DNA of 64,000 nt, from the NCBI RefSeq assembly GCF_024347475.1, contig NZ_AP025487.1, positions 2,356,001-2,420,000 on the forward strand, given 5' to 3'. The notes under the pieces were generated by a model, which did not search any database, had not been told where the DNA came from, and saw nothing but the letters and a program-made list of their open reading frames with translations. Every line of letters begins with the position of its first letter. The first letter of the stretch is position 1. The translations under genes and the position numbers were made by a program. Below, one piece after another: positions 39,282 through 50,187 of this stretch. Origin of the DNA: Vibrio fortis (GTDB taxonomy: Bacteria; Pseudomonadota; Gammaproteobacteria; Enterobacterales; Vibrionaceae).

Positions 39282-40673
39282 ATGCCAAACACACACAACA
39301 TCTTCGGCCATCCAAGAGGGCTGTTTCTACTTTTTAGTACAGAGTTATGGGAGCGATTCTCCTACTACGCAATGCGTGCCATCCTCGTTCTATTTTTAAC
39401 AGATACCACAATCAATGGCGGCCTAGGTTGGTCAACCAAAGACGCATTAGACCTCTACGGTATCTACACAGGCCTTGTGTACATTACCCCACTCATTGGT
39501 GGTTGGATTGCAGACAACTACCTAGGCCAACGCAAATCAATTCTCATTGGTGGTGTGTTAATGGCATTGGGTCAGTTCACTTTAGCACTACCTACCGGCT
39601 TTATGGGATTAGACCAGGTGAGCGCACTTTACTTAGGCTTAGCACTTCTGATCAGCGGTAATGGTATGTTTAAGCCAAACATCTCAACCATGGTGGGTGA
39701 TCTTTATAAAGAAGGTGACAACCGTCGTGATGGCGCATTTACTATCTTCTATATGGGTATTAACTTAGGCGCATTGCTTGGCGGCCTAATTTCTGGTGCT
39801 GCTGTTGACTCATATGGTTGGAAAGCGGGTTTCCTAGCTGCCGGTATCGGTATGGTGATCAGCCTTGTTATGCAAATGACGATGGCTCAATCCTGGTTAG
39901 GTGATATTGGTTCAGTGCCAGCAGCCGCGCGCGCAAAAGCACTTAGCAAGTCGAAAGAAAAAGCACCGCTAACCAAAGAAGAGTTCGATAGACTAAAAGT
40001 TATTTTGATTATGGGTTTGTTCGTTATCGTATTCTGGGCGGGCTTTGAGCAAGCGGGTGGTCTAATGAACATCTATACGCAGCAATACACTGACCGTATG
40101 ATTGGCGATTTTGAAGTGCCAGCGGCTTGGTTCCAATCGTTAAACCCGTTCTTCATTATTACATTAGCTCCTATTATCGCGGCATTTTGGGTGAAACTAG
40201 GTAAGCGTGAACCAAACTCACCGGTTAAATTCGCTATGGCTCTGTTCTTCTTAGCGCTTGGCTTCGTTTGTATGATCGGTGCAGTGATGGAGCAAGGTGG
40301 CGACCTGAGCGTTAAAACTTCAATGCTATGGTTAGTTGGTGCCTTCTTCTTCCATACTCTTGGCGAGTTGTGCCTATCACCGATTGGCCTATCATTGGTC
40401 ACTAAACTTGCTCCTCTTCGCCTTGCTTCTTTGATGATGGGTGCATGGTTTGGTTTCAATGCAATCGCAAACTATGTTGCAGGTCTGGTGGGTTCTCACG
40501 TCGGTGAGCTAGGTGCAATGGCTATCTTTAGTGGTATTGCTATCTCAGCAACGATCAGTGGTGTGATTCTACTTCTATGTGCAAATAAACTGGTTGCTTG
40601 GATGCACGGTGTCGAAGGCAACCCTGTTGAAGCTGAGTCAGATGAAACTGATGCACAAGCTTCGCTAGCTTAA
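39282..40673 (+). CDS. POT-family proton-dependent oligopeptide transporter
   Basis: A 463-residue major-facilitator transporter that imports di- and tripeptides with protons, like E. coli DtpA/DtpB. The first helix carries the family motif ELWERFSYYAMRAILVLFL (ExxER, residues about 21-39). The second PTR2 signature is in RRDGAFTIFYMGINLGAL (about 147). About fourteen helices are predicted, ending in an acidic tail. Which Dtp type it is cannot be decided from sequence alone. Confidence 0.9.
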   Translation: MPNTHNIFGHPRGLFLLFSTELWERFSYYAMRAILVLFLTDTTINGGLGWSTKDALDLYGIYTGLVYITPLIGGWIADNYLGQRKSILIGGVLMALGQFTLALPTGFMGLDQVSALYLGLALLISGNGMFKPNISTMVGDLYKEGDNRRDGAFTIFYMGINLGALLGGLISGAAVDSYGWKAGFLAAGIGMVISLVMQMTMAQSWLGDIGSVPAAARAKALSKSKEKAPLTKEEFDRLKVILIMGLFVIVFWAGFEQAGGLMNIYTQQYTDRMIGDFEVPAAWFQSLNPFFIITLAPIIAAFWVKLGKREPNSPVKFAMALFFLALGFVCMIGAVMEQGGDLSVKTSMLWLVGAFFFHTLGELCLSPIGLSLVTKLAPLRLASLMMGAWFGFNAIANYVAGLVGSHVGELGAMAIFSGIAISATISGVILLLCANKLVAWMHGVEGNPVEAESDETDAQASLA

Positions 40674-40699
40674 TACTGCGCAACAAACCATCGACAAAT

Positions 40700-40736
40700 A
40701 AAAAAGGAGTGGCTCTTTGAGTCACTCCTTTTCCTT
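40700..40736. terminator. Bidirectional terminator between the peptide transporter and hemH
   Basis: The stem AAAAGGAGTGGCTC/GAGTCACTCCTTTT (40702-40732, one G-T pair) with a TTT loop and T-runs on both strands. Confidence 0.85.
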
Positions 40737-40755
40737 TTCAATGCATACCACTTTT

Positions 40756-41718
40756 CTAGCGATGCATCTCGACAAGTTCCGCCATCATTTGAATGTGTTC
40801 ATCATTGTCGTTGAGACACTTAATGTAGCTAAAGGCCTCGCCACCAGCCTCAATAAAGGTCTCTTTACATTGATCAGAGATCTCTTCTAACGTTTCCAAG
40901 CAGTCAACCGAGAACGCAGGAGCCATGATATCGAGCTTCTTAATACCTCGCTTAGGCAACTCTTCTAACGTTTCGTCCGTGTAGGGCTTAAGCCACTCTT
41001 CTCGGCCAAAGCGTGACTGGTAAGTCATGGTTATCTTGTCTGCGGACAAACCAAGCTCTTGGGCTAATAGCTCTGTCGTTTGCTCACAGTGTCGAGGATA
41101 AATATCACCTTGGTCAGCCAAACGCTTTGGAATACCGTGGAAAGAACAAACAAGGTGGTCACCTTGCCCATTTTCACGCCAGTGCTTTCTTACACTCTCA
41201 GCCAGCGCTTTAACGTAGCTTGGGTGACTGTAGTAATCGCGAATAAAACGGTAACCCGGTATCACAGGTAGCTGCTTAAATGCTTTAGTTAATCCATCAG
41301 ACACTGCAGCCGTCGTCGTGCCAGAATATTGTGGGTAAAGTGGCAGTACAATAACCTCCTCTACACCTTGCGCCATTAGAGCTTCAATGCCTGTTTTTAA
41401 GCTTGGGTTTCCGTAAGTCATACCAAGCGCCACAGGCATTTGCAGTTTATCTTGTAACTTAGCCACCTGACGCTGAGAGTAAACCAATAAAGGAGAACCC
41501 TGATCCATCCACACAGATTGATAGAGCTTTGCCACTTTAGGCGAGCGTATTGGCAGAATCACGCCATGAAGAATCGGGCACCATAGCCAACGAGTGAGGC
41601 TCACGACTCGTTTGTCATGTAGAAACTCGCTTAAAAAACGGCGCACAGCTGCAGGTGTTGCTGCGTCAGGTGTTCCTAAGTTCACCAACAACACACCCTG
41701 CTTTTTTTTGTTTTCCAT
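40756..41718 (-). CDS. hemH: Ferrochelatase HemH
   Basis: Inserts Fe(II) into protoporphyrin IX in the last step of heme synthesis. The 320-residue protein starts [18 protein letters not shown]. The ferrochelatase signature region is [17 protein letters not shown] (His about 194) and the C-terminal part has [16 protein letters not shown] with the catalytic Glu. It lies downstream of adk on the same strand, as in E. coli. Confidence 0.96.
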   Translation of the reverse strand: MENKKKQGVLLVNLGTPDAATPAAVRRFLSEFLHDKRVVSLTRWLWCPILHGVILPIRSPKVAKLYQSVWMDQGSPLLVYSQRQVAKLQDKLQMPVALGMTYGNPSLKTGIEALMAQGVEEVIVLPLYPQYSGTTTAAVSDGLTKAFKQLPVIPGYRFIRDYYSHPSYVKALAESVRKHWRENGQGDHLVCSFHGIPKRLADQGDIYPRHCEQTTELLAQELGLSADKITMTYQSRFGREEWLKPYTDETLEELPKRGIKKLDIMAPAFSVDCLETLEEISDQCKETFIEAGGEAFSYIKCLNDNDEHIQMMAELVEMHR

Positions 41719-41871
41719 AGATACCTGAGACCATTAATGAAATTTGGAAAGCTTTATACTCAGCCAGTTACTCTTGGGATCACCTAATATACCTTTCAGA
41801 CTCGTTGTTCATTCTGAATAAACCAACAATCACTCTAGCAATTACATACACGAATCAAGCTGAAAACAGGT

Positions 41872-41899
41872 ATAAAAAAAGCGACCTAACCGGTCGCTT
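41872..41899 (-). terminator. Terminator of adk
   Basis: A perfect 8-bp stem AAGCGACC/GGTCGCTT (41879-41899) followed by seven T on the minus strand, 37 bases after the adk stop. Confidence 0.8.
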
Positions 41900-41935
41900 C
41901 CAATATATCAAATTATAAAACTGGCTGTTAGCCAA

Positions 41936-42934
<999 letters not shown>

Positions 42935-44839
42935 TTAGCGTTTCGACAGCAGTTCATTGATTGCACCCAAGAACTGTGATGGATCTTCCATTGAGCCTTT
43001 CTCAGCTAGCATAGCTTGACCCAGTAGAAGCTCGACCCAGCGACCAAACGCTTGCTCGTCTGCTTCGTCAGCCATTTGCTTAACAAGTGCATGCTCAGGG
43101 TTAATCTCAAAGATGTATTTCACTTCAGGAGCCGCTTGACCGGCTGCTTCAAGAAGCTTCGCCATTTGCGTACCCATTTCAAAATCATCCGTTACTACCA
43201 CTGCTGGCGTGTTTGCCAGTTTGAACGTTGTACGAACCTCTTTAACACGATCACCTAGGTAAGATTGAGTGCGCTCGATAACAGATTTGAACTCTTCTTC
43301 TGTCTCTTTCTGCTTCTCTTTCTCTTCTTCACCCTCAAACTTGCTTAAATCTAGGCCAGCTTTAGTAATCGATTGGAACTGCTTACCGTCGAACTCTGTT
43401 AGATAGTTCATCAAGAATTCGTCGATACGATCAAACATCAACACAACCTCAATACCTTTCGCTTTAAATTGCTCTAGGTGAGGGCTGTTTTTCGCCGCTG
43501 TATAACTGTCTGCTGTCAGGTAGTAGATCTTATCTTGGCCTTCTTTCATACGTTCAACGTAAGACGCTAGGCTGATTGCTTGTTCAGAAGAATCCACCTC
43601 AGTTGAAGCAAAGCGCAGTAGGCCGGCAATCTTCTCTTTGTTTGCCATATCTTCTGCTGGGCCTTCCTTCATTACAAGGCCAAACTCTTTCCAGAACTCA
43701 AGGTACTTGTCGTTGTCGTTCTTCGCCATACGCTCAAGCATTGTCAGCACGCGCTTAGTACATGCGCCACGTAGAGACTGAGTGACCTTGTTGTCTTGCA
43801 GGATTTCACGAGAAACGTTCAAAGGTAGATCGTTTGAGTCAATCAGGCCGCGAACGAAACGCATGTAAGATGGCATGAACTGTTCCGCATCGTCCATGAT
43901 AAATACACGCTGTACGTATAGTTTTAAACCGCTCTTATGGTCGCGGTTCATCATATCCCAAGGTGCTTTAGATGGGATGTAAAGCAGGCTTGTGTAGTCG
44001 TTCTTACCTTCAACTTTGTTGTGGCTCCAAGTTAGCGCATCAGCAAAGTCGTGAGAAACGTGCTTGTAGAACTCTTGGTACTCTTCTTTGGTAATGTCAG
44101 ACTTGTTGCGAGTCCAAAGTGCTTGAGCTTTGTTGATTTGCTCCCACTTCTTCTCATCGGTGTCTTTACCTTCGTCATCTTTTACCGCAGTTAGAATCGA
44201 AACTGGAATACCGATGTGATCAGAGTATTTGCTGATGACATCACGCAGACGCCACTCATTCAGGAACTCTTTACCTTCGTCACGCATGTGAAGGATGATG
44301 TCAGTACCACGAGACTCTTTCGAGATAGTTTCAATCGTGTACTCACCTTCACCCGCAGAGTGCCATTGAACGGCTTCGTCGTTTGCTAGGCCAGCAGCGC
44401 GTGTACGAACAGTTACTGCGTCCGCAACGATGAATGCTGAGTAAAAGCCGACACCGAATTGACCAATCAGTTGAGAATCTTTGCTTTGGTCTTCAGAAAG
44501 CTTAGAGAAAAAGTCTGCTGTACCTGATTTTGCAATCGTACCTAAATGCTCGATTACATCTTCACGGCTCATACCGATACCATTATCTGAAATGGTTAGG
44601 GTGTTTGCGTCCGCGTCAAAAGAAAGCTTCACGCCAAGGTCTGCATCACCCTGGTACAAATCACCATTTGATAATGCTTGGAAACGCAGCTTATCTGCAG
44701 CGTCAGATGCGTTTGAGATCAATTCGCGAAGAAAGATCTCTTTGTTTGAATATAGTGAGTGAATCATTAAGTGAAGCAACTGCTTAACTTCTGATTGAAA
44801 GCCGCGAGTCTCTTTATTTTGCGTTGCTGTTTCGCTCAT
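42935..44839 (-). CDS. htpG: Chaperone HtpG (Hsp90)
   Basis: Bacterial Hsp90, a 634-residue ATP-dependent chaperone that works with DnaK. The N-terminal ATPase has the Bergerat motifs [14 protein letters not shown] (about 41), DNGIGMS (about 88) and [12 protein letters not shown] (about 125). Middle and dimerisation domains follow at normal length. TTTGGAG precedes the ATG. A heat-shock-type promoter lies upstream. Confidence 0.97.
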   Translation of the reverse strand: MSETATQNKETRGFQSEVKQLLHLMIHSLYSNKEIFLRELISNASDAADKLRFQALSNGDLYQGDADLGVKLSFDADANTLTISDNGIGMSREDVIEHLGTIAKSGTADFFSKLSEDQSKDSQLIGQFGVGFYSAFIVADAVTVRTRAAGLANDEAVQWHSAGEGEYTIETISKESRGTDIILHMRDEGKEFLNEWRLRDVISKYSDHIGIPVSILTAVKDDEGKDTDEKKWEQINKAQALWTRNKSDITKEEYQEFYKHVSHDFADALTWSHNKVEGKNDYTSLLYIPSKAPWDMMNRDHKSGLKLYVQRVFIMDDAEQFMPSYMRFVRGLIDSNDLPLNVSREILQDNKVTQSLRGACTKRVLTMLERMAKNDNDKYLEFWKEFGLVMKEGPAEDMANKEKIAGLLRFASTEVDSSEQAISLASYVERMKEGQDKIYYLTADSYTAAKNSPHLEQFKAKGIEVVLMFDRIDEFLMNYLTEFDGKQFQSITKAGLDLSKFEGEEEKEKQKETEEEFKSVIERTQSYLGDRVKEVRTTFKLANTPAVVVTDDFEMGTQMAKLLEAAGQAAPEVKYIFEINPEHALVKQMADEADEQAFGRWVELLLGQAMLAEKGSMEDPSQFLGAINELLSKR

Positions 44840-44917
44840 TTTTACTCCAAAACATCTATACTTAAAACGTCAAAATCGGGAGGATATTCTGTTTTGTCCA
44901 CCCTAGCATGTTCATTA

Positions 44918-44945
44918 ACATGAGGATGACAATTGTAAATTCAAG
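44918..44945 (-). promoter_or_regulatory. Sigma-32 (heat-shock) promoter of htpG
   Basis: On the minus strand CTTGAA (44945-44940) and CCTCATGT (44925-44918) are 14 bases apart. This matches the RpoH consensus CTTGAA-N11-16-CCCCATNT at 12 of 13 defined positions. The start of transcription would fall near 44910, about 70 bases before htpG. Confidence 0.75.
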
Positions 44946-45113
44946 GTCAAAAATCATAAAAACACTGTTTTTTTGATCTGTTTTTATTATGCTAAGGATC
45001 ATAAATATAAAAGAACATAAAAGAATCATGATTTAGATGGAATTGAAGCTGAATTCCTTCGTAATTTGTCTATTTCGCATCCAAAAAACCATTCAAAAAC
45101 ATAGAAGAGTTCA

Positions 45114-46019
45114 ATGAGCAATATCGGCACAAAGTTTATTCTCGCGCAGCGATTTGTATTTGACCCTAATAGTAACTCCCTCGTTGATCAGACCAATGAA
45201 GGTGAAATCGTCCGCTTAGGCAGTAATGAAAGCCGCATTCTCCTTATGCTTTCAGAAAGACCGAATGAAGTGATCACTCGCAATGAGCTTCACGAATACG
45301 TATGGCGAGACCAAGGCTTTGAAGTCGATGACTCAAGCTTGACTCAAGCGATCTCAACGCTGCGTAAAATGCTCAAAGACTCAACAAAATCTCCTGAGTT
45401 CGTAAAAACTGTGCCAAAGCGTGGTTACCAGTTCATCGCGACTGTAGAGCGCTCAGCTCCGTTTTCATCAAGCGATCAAACAGCTTCTATTGAAAAACAA
45501 GAAGTCGCAGTAGAAGCGACGAGCTCCGCACAAGTGCCTGCTGAAGAAACGGTTGAAACTGCAGCAGTTGAGGCAGTTGTACCTCCAACACCGACCGCTA
45601 AGCCTGAGGTTCCTAGTCAAAGCACGGCTACTAAGGCAGCGTCGCCTGCAGAAAACAAATGGCTATACCGCGCACTTGGTTTCCTAGCGATTCTAATGCC
45701 TATCTTAGTTGTTACTTTCACGAATCCTGCCGAATCTGAGTTCCGTACTCTAGCTGAGGTAGATGGCGTGCAAATCCTATCACCAATTAATCACCCAGAC
45801 TTGTCGGGCTGGATCCCTGCTATTGAAAAGTGTGTGACTCACTATAATGCAGAACATGGCGGACAGCTTAAGCCAATCCAGATCATTGCGACTGGTGGCC
45901 AAACCAATAACTTGGCGCTGAACTACATTCATGCACAAGAATACTCAAGTGAGAATATCACGCTGAGACTTTACGCTAACCAAACCGACCTAAGTGAAAT
46001 TTGTAAGGGTGACCAGTAA
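45114..46019 (+). CDS. toxR: Transmembrane transcriptional activator ToxR
   Basis: Membrane-bound regulator of outer-membrane porins and, in pathogens, virulence genes. The 301-residue protein has an OmpR-like winged helix (about 20-112, with ITRNELHEYVWRDQGFEVDDSS), a long Ala/Pro/Glu-rich variable linker (about 115-180), one membrane helix (about 183-204, RALGFLAILMPILVVTF) and a periplasmic domain with two cysteines (about 239 and 296) that can form a disulfide. toxS follows after one base. It is divergent from htpG, the usual Vibrio arrangement. Confidence 0.97.
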   Translation: MSNIGTKFILAQRFVFDPNSNSLVDQTNEGEIVRLGSNESRILLMLSERPNEVITRNELHEYVWRDQGFEVDDSSLTQAISTLRKMLKDSTKSPEFVKTVPKRGYQFIATVERSAPFSSSDQTASIEKQEVAVEATSSAQVPAEETVETAAVEAVVPPTPTAKPEVPSQSTATKAASPAENKWLYRALGFLAILMPILVVTFTNPAESEFRTLAEVDGVQILSPINHPDLSGWIPAIEKCVTHYNAEHGGQLKPIQIIATGGQTNNLALNYIHAQEYSSENITLRLYANQTDLSEICKGDQ

Positions 46020-46020
46020 T

Positions 46021-46536
46021 ATGAAATTAAAAATCTCACTCGCGTTACTCGTAGCATCTGCATTATTTAGTGGTTGGTTGTACTGGGGCAGCGACGCTAA
46101 GGTTGAGCGCCTACTAACTGCACATGAATGGCAGTCAAAGATGGTGACTCTGATAACCGAAAATAAGCAAGAGGATACTATTGGTCCACTGCGCAAGGTT
46201 GAACTATCTTCAAACGCTAAGTACCTACCAAATGGTACGTACTTAAGAATGTCTATTGTTCGACTGTACGGCACAGAAACCGCACCAGCGAATGTCATCA
46301 ACATTTCAGAGACAGGGCAATGGGACATCAACGACAATTATTTACTTGTGTCACCAACTGAGTTTAAAGACGTTACATCAGCACAGCGCCAAGACTTCTC
46401 GCAACAACAGTTGGATTTGATCACTCAGGTCATCAAAATGGATGCCGAGCAAAGTCGAAGAATTGATATTGTAAATCCAAAGGCACTGCTGTTAACTAGC
46501 TTGAACCACGGTTCTACGGTATTGTTTTCGAACTAA
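46021..46536 (+). CDS. toxS: ToxR partner protein ToxS
   Basis: Periplasmic, membrane-anchored protein that stabilises ToxR and helps it respond to bile and other cues. The 171-residue protein has an N-terminal anchor helix (about 4-22, SLALLVASALFSGWLYW) and a periplasmic beta domain. ATG 46021 is one base after the toxR stop; a longer frame from 45994 would overlap toxR and lacks support. Confidence 0.95.
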   Translation: MKLKISLALLVASALFSGWLYWGSDAKVERLLTAHEWQSKMVTLITENKQEDTIGPLRKVELSSNAKYLPNGTYLRMSIVRLYGTETAPANVINISETGQWDINDNYLLVSPTEFKDVTSAQRQDFSQQQLDLITQVIKMDAEQSRRIDIVNPKALLLTSLNHGSTVLFSN

Positions 46537-46554
46537 GTTACTCGATAATTACGA

Positions 46555-46582
46555 TAAAAAAGGGGCATGATGCCCCTTTTTG
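46555..46582 (+). terminator. Terminator of toxRS
   Basis: A perfect 11-bp stem AAAAAGGGGCA/TGCCCCTTTTT (46557-46581) with loop TGA. Confidence 0.88.
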
Positions 46583-46629
46583 CTATCTAAGTGTTTACCA
46601 AATCTAAACCATCGATGAGAGAAAATGAC

Positions 46630-46935
46630 ATGGAACAAACCACTCTTAATCACGCTTCTAATAAACCAACGGTCAGTATTCATTATTGTCGTCAGTGCAA
46701 TTGGATGTTACGAGCCAGCTGGTTATCACAAGAGCTTCTACATACGTTTAGTGAAGAGCTTGGTGCTGTGACACTTTGTCCAGATACCGGCGGTCGGTTT
46801 GAGATCTTTTGTAATGGTGTACAAATTTGGGATAGGAAAGCTGAAGGCGGGTTCCCTGAAGCAAAAATACTCAAACAGCGAGTTCGAAATATCATTGCTC
46901 CAGAGCGAGACTTAGGCCACGTCGATTCGAAATAG
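46630..46935 (+). CDS. SelT/SelW/SelH family protein with CxxC
   Basis: A 101-residue thioredoxin-like protein of the SelT/SelW/SelH family, the Cys form of a selenoprotein family. The redox motif is in IHYCRQCNWMLRA (about 15-20), followed by the GRFEIFCNGVQIWDRK strand region. The role is unknown, probably thiol redox. I chose ATG 46630 (MEQTTLNHAS); ATG 46615 is also possible. Confidence 0.85.
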   Translation: MEQTTLNHASNKPTVSIHYCRQCNWMLRASWLSQELLHTFSEELGAVTLCPDTGGRFEIFCNGVQIWDRKAEGGFPEAKILKQRVRNIIAPERDLGHVDSK

Positions 46936-46987
46936 CCTTTTGTTCTATGTTAAAGAAAGGCTCAGAGTCACTTAAGAGCGGACACAA

Positions 46988-47533
46988 CTATAGGCTGCCG
47001 CTCTTTAAAGTCTCACCATCAAAGCTCACAACAGAAAACAGTCCGTTTTCATAAAGGCCGTAGCTCGCTGGATGACCGTCGCGAGGGAAGGTAACAGAGC
47101 TTGGGTTAAAGATGAATACCTCATCTTGATACTCTGCTACTGGAATATGAGTATGGCCATGAGCAATAACGTCACCAGGGTTCAATGGTGGACGCTTGTT
47201 GGTGTTATACAGGTGGCCATGGGTCAAAAAGATACGCTGTCCAGTCGGCAACAATACCCATGAGTAGTCCACCATCATAGGGAACGAAAGCAGCATCTGA
47301 TCCACTTCGCTATCACAGTTTCCTCTTACCGATATAATCTGCGAAGCAAACTCATTCAGTTTATCCGCAACTGCTGGAGGATTGTAGCCTTCAGGGACTG
47401 GGTTTCTTGGCCCATGATTTAGGGTATCACCCAATAGCACCAGATGCTGAGCACCGGATGCTTTATAAAGCTCAAGCACTTTTTCAGTCGCTGGTAGCGA
47501 ACCATGTAAGTCGGAAGCAAAAAATAATTTCAC
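46988..47533 (-). CDS. yfcE: Metallophosphoesterase YfcE
   Basis: Manganese-dependent phosphodiesterase of the calcineurin-like family, 181 residues. The metal ligands are in DLHGSL (about 8), LGDTLNHG (about 35), VRGNCDSEVD (about 70), LTHGHLYN (about 103) and AHGHTHIP (about 124). The start codon is GTG with GGAGATGTACGC ahead. Physiological substrate is unknown. Confidence 0.93.
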   Translation of the reverse strand: MKLFFASDLHGSLPATEKVLELYKASGAQHLVLLGDTLNHGPRNPVPEGYNPPAVADKLNEFASQIISVRGNCDSEVDQMLLSFPMMVDYSWVLLPTGQRIFLTHGHLYNTNKRPPLNPGDVIAHGHTHIPVAEYQDEVFIFNPSSVTFPRDGHPASYGLYENGLFSVVSFDGETLKSGSL

Positions 47534-47577
47534 GCGTACATCTCCATAAAAACTATGGGTCTATTGTAAGGCTACAC

Positions 47578-47988
47578 TTACTTTACGTCATCCTTTGCCA
47601 TACCGTTTATCACGATATTATTGTAACTGACCATACCGATAATTTTTCCTTCTTGAATTACCGGAGCTCTGCTCACACCAAAGCGTTCAAACAATCGCGC
47701 GCAATACTTCACGTTCATGTCAGCGGATACACTCAGCGCAGGCTTAGTCATGATTTCGTAAATATTGGTGCGCTGCGGAGCGCGGTTTTTCGCTAACACC
47801 TGTTTAGCGATATCATTCATTAACACAATGCCGTACTCATCACCATCGTGACGTTTGTCCACAATCAACGCTTTGACCTGATGTTGCCTTGCCAATCTGA
47901 TCGCTTCATCAACGGTGATCAGTCCATCCACAATAATGTAGGTATTTGCCATCACGTCAGCGACGCACATCGTTTGTTGTTCGCTCAT
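47578..47988 (-). CDS. CBS-domain protein of the DUF1538 operon
   Basis: A 136-residue protein made of two CBS repeats: MCVADVMANTYIIVDGLITVDEAI (about 6-30) and the segment NIYEIMTKPALSVSADMNVK (about 75-95). CBS pairs usually bind adenine nucleotides and gate a partner protein. Its ATG overlaps the stop of the PII-like gene by four bases. It is the last gene of the four-gene operon and probably senses energy state for the membrane proteins. Confidence 0.88.
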   Translation of the reverse strand: MSEQQTMCVADVMANTYIIVDGLITVDEAIRLARQHQVKALIVDKRHDGDEYGIVLMNDIAKQVLAKNRAPQRTNIYEIMTKPALSVSADMNVKYCARLFERFGVSRAPVIQEGKIIGMVSYNNIVINGMAKDDVK

Positions 47989-48335
47989 AGCTTGTCCTCA
48001 ACAACCTTGGTTAATGTTTCAACTTGGTGAGCCACACCGACCGCATCTTCAACGTCGATCTGTACTGCTATCCCCTGCCCCGACTCTTGGTCGAACTCGC
48101 CCACTTCACTAATGGTTTCAAGAATATGACGGGAAAGGTGCTCCTCAACCACAAACAGCAACACATCCTTTTGTACTTCTAGGGTTAGCCCAAAGAAGGT
48201 TCGCTTCTGATTGAGTCCTTCTCCACGAGCATTGTTGATTACCGTCGCGCCTGTCGCCCCAGCACCGCGCGCTGCATCGAGAACAATGTCTGTTTTACTG
48301 TCCTCGACAAAGGCTAAAATGAGTTTGAAACGCAT
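47985..48335 (-). CDS. PII-like (GlnB-type) signalling protein
   Basis: A 116-residue protein with the P-II ferredoxin-like fold: it opens MRFKLILAFVEDSKTDIVLDAA and has the T-loop region ARGEGLNQKRTFFGL, and ends in SGQGIAVQIDVEDAVGVAHQ. It lacks the uridylylated Tyr of true GlnB. AGAAGGAGCATTAG is a strong ribosome site. Between two DUF1538 genes and a CBS gene it probably controls a membrane transporter rather than nitrogen metabolism. Confidence 0.85.
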   Translation of the reverse strand: MRFKLILAFVEDSKTDIVLDAARGAGATGATVINNARGEGLNQKRTFFGLTLEVQKDVLLFVVEEHLSRHILETISEVGEFDQESGQGIAVQIDVEDAVGVAHQVETLTKVVEDKL

Positions 48336-49154
48336 CTAATGCTCCTTCTGTTTTTGTGGTTGTGGTTGAGCTTCTTGGGTTTGAACTTGCTGTGATTGAT
48401 TGAGCCATTGAGTGATCTGTGCATAACACATCACCGAAATAATGGGGAATAGGCTTGCAAAGGCAATCAGCCCAAAGCCGTCAATGACCGGGTTTCTGCC
48501 CGGGACTGTAGAAGCCAAACCGAGCCCGAGTGCGGTGACCAGTGGAACTGTCACTGTTGATGTTGTTACCCCGCCGGAATCGTATGCCAGAGGCACAATC
48601 AGCTTCGGGGCATAAAAAGTCTGAATGACCACCACCACATAGCCACAAATAATGTAGTAATGAATTGGGTCACCGGCGACGATTCGATAGCTCCCCAAAG
48701 AGATACCAATAGCAACCCCTAACGCGACCGCGATACGCAAGCCGTTGACGCTAATGCTACCACCAGAGACCTGATTTGCCTTGATAGCCACAGCGATGAG
48801 TGATGGCTCAGCTATCGTTGTACTAAAGCCGATAAAGAAAGCAAAAAGATAAACCCAATAATAGTCGAACCAACCAAGTTGCTGACCATCACTGATCTTA
48901 AAGTTGCTCAAAAAGTCGGGGGCCGTCAGTTGCATTGCCATTGTCTCCCCCAACGGGAACAGTGCGAGTTCAAGTCCCATTAAAAAGAGTGTTAAACCCA
49001 ATATGACATAGAAGAAGCCAAGAATGACTCGCATCAGATTCGTCACGGGTTTGCGGAGTACCGCCAACTGAAAGCCAAAGATAATGACAGCAATCGGGAT
49101 CACGTCAGTGACCGTACCCAAGAATGTATCGATAAATAGATTCAGACTCATCAT
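48336..49154 (-). CDS. DUF1538 membrane protein, second copy
   Basis: A 272-residue integral membrane protein of the DUF1538 family with about seven helices and a Gln/Pro-rich tail. Conserved stretches [12 protein letters not shown] (about 111) and [19 protein letters not shown] (about 199), and [10 protein letters not shown] later, also occur in the upstream paralogue. The family includes a two-subunit Na+/H+ antiporter called UmpAB in Halomonas; transport here is therefore likely, ion unknown. Its ATG overlaps the stop of the first copy by four bases. Confidence 0.85.
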   Translation of the reverse strand: MMSLNLFIDTFLGTVTDVIPIAVIIFGFQLAVLRKPVTNLMRVILGFFYVILGLTLFLMGLELALFPLGETMAMQLTAPDFLSNFKISDGQQLGWFDYYWVYLFAFFIGFSTTIAEPSLIAVAIKANQVSGGSISVNGLRIAVALGVAIGISLGSYRIVAGDPIHYYIICGYVVVVIQTFYAPKLIVPLAYDSGGVTTSTVTVPLVTALGLGLASTVPGRNPVIDGFGLIAFASLFPIISVMCYAQITQWLNQSQQVQTQEAQPQPQKQKEH

Positions 49155-49885
49155 GCGATCACCATTCCATACACCATTACGAACATCATTGGCAGAAGGG
49201 AGGCAAACGCTATTAATCCAAAGCCATCAATCATCGGATTACGCCCCTTTATCGAAGATGCCAACCCCACCCCTAACGCAGTTACAAGAGGAACAGTAAT
49301 GGTGGATGTTGTTACCCCACCCGAGTCATAAGCGATGCCGATGATGTTTTCTGGTGCAAACGCGGTAAGAATAACGACACCAACGTAGCCGCCAATAATC
49401 ATAAAGTGAATCGGCCAACCTTTTAGGATGCGCAGCACACCAAGGACTATGGCTAAGCCTACAGAGAGTGCCACTGTAACTCTTAGACCATTCGCATACT
49501 CTTCCATCTCTTGATGGGAATTTGGGATGACACCTCCCTCTGCGGCAACTTCTGCAGCCTCGTCCGCAACCGCAGTCAACGCGGGTTCAGCTATGGTGGT
49601 ACCAAAGCCTAGACAGAATGCAAAAATTAACAACCAAGCTACGCTGCCTTTACGGGCAAACGCTTGTGCCATCGACTCGCCAATAGGAAAAAGCCCCATT
49701 TCCAACCCAAAGATAAAAAAGGTCAGCCCCAATACAACCAGCAGCAATCCAGTCAAAATTGAGAACAAATTGGGTAAAGGCTCTTGGAGCACCACCAACT
49801 GAAAGAATGCAATAACAACGACAATAGGCAGCAAGTCTCTTAAGCTACCGAGCATGGCTTTCATCAAAGCGAGTATCGCTGTCAT
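49151..49885 (-). CDS. DUF1538 membrane protein, first copy
   Basis: A 244-residue paralogue of the next gene, first in the operon. It has the same [12 protein letters not shown] (about 86) and [19 protein letters not shown] (about 188) segments. ATG 49885 has AAGGAGATTTG before it; the in-frame TTG one codon earlier is not needed. With the second copy it should form a heteromeric transporter of UmpAB type. Confidence 0.85.
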   Translation of the reverse strand: MTAILALMKAMLGSLRDLLPIVVVIAFFQLVVLQEPLPNLFSILTGLLLVVLGLTFFIFGLEMGLFPIGESMAQAFARKGSVAWLLIFAFCLGFGTTIAEPALTAVADEAAEVAAEGGVIPNSHQEMEEYANGLRVTVALSVGLAIVLGVLRILKGWPIHFMIIGGYVGVVILTAFAPENIIGIAYDSGGVTTSTITVPLVTALGVGLASSIKGRNPMIDGFGLIAFASLLPMMFVMVYGMVIA

Positions 49886-50187
49886 CAAATCTCCTTGGCT
49901 ATCGAGTTAGTGTGAGTAAATTAACCACACATTAAGTGTCACTTCTCAAGTAAGCATGACAAATTATCCCTTGCCGTTATGTGACTCGCATTAAGCACTT
50001 CGTAACATATTGAAACATTTTCGCTAAACTGTGAGCACAACCACTCACTAAAGTTAACGCATTATTTAATCCACTCTTTGCGTTATCACATGAATGAAAC
50101 CTTATGATCGTTATATAGTTTTCTGCGTATTGGTTGGCAGACTAAAACAAGCCGGGTCTATAATTAATAAATTAAGAGGAGGTTGGT

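Noticed and set aside
40073..40459. 128-codon frame opposite the peptide transporter
   Set aside because: Antisense shadow of a real membrane-protein gene.
45990..46337. 115-codon frame opposite toxS
   Set aside because: Antisense shadow; toxS is well supported on the other strand.
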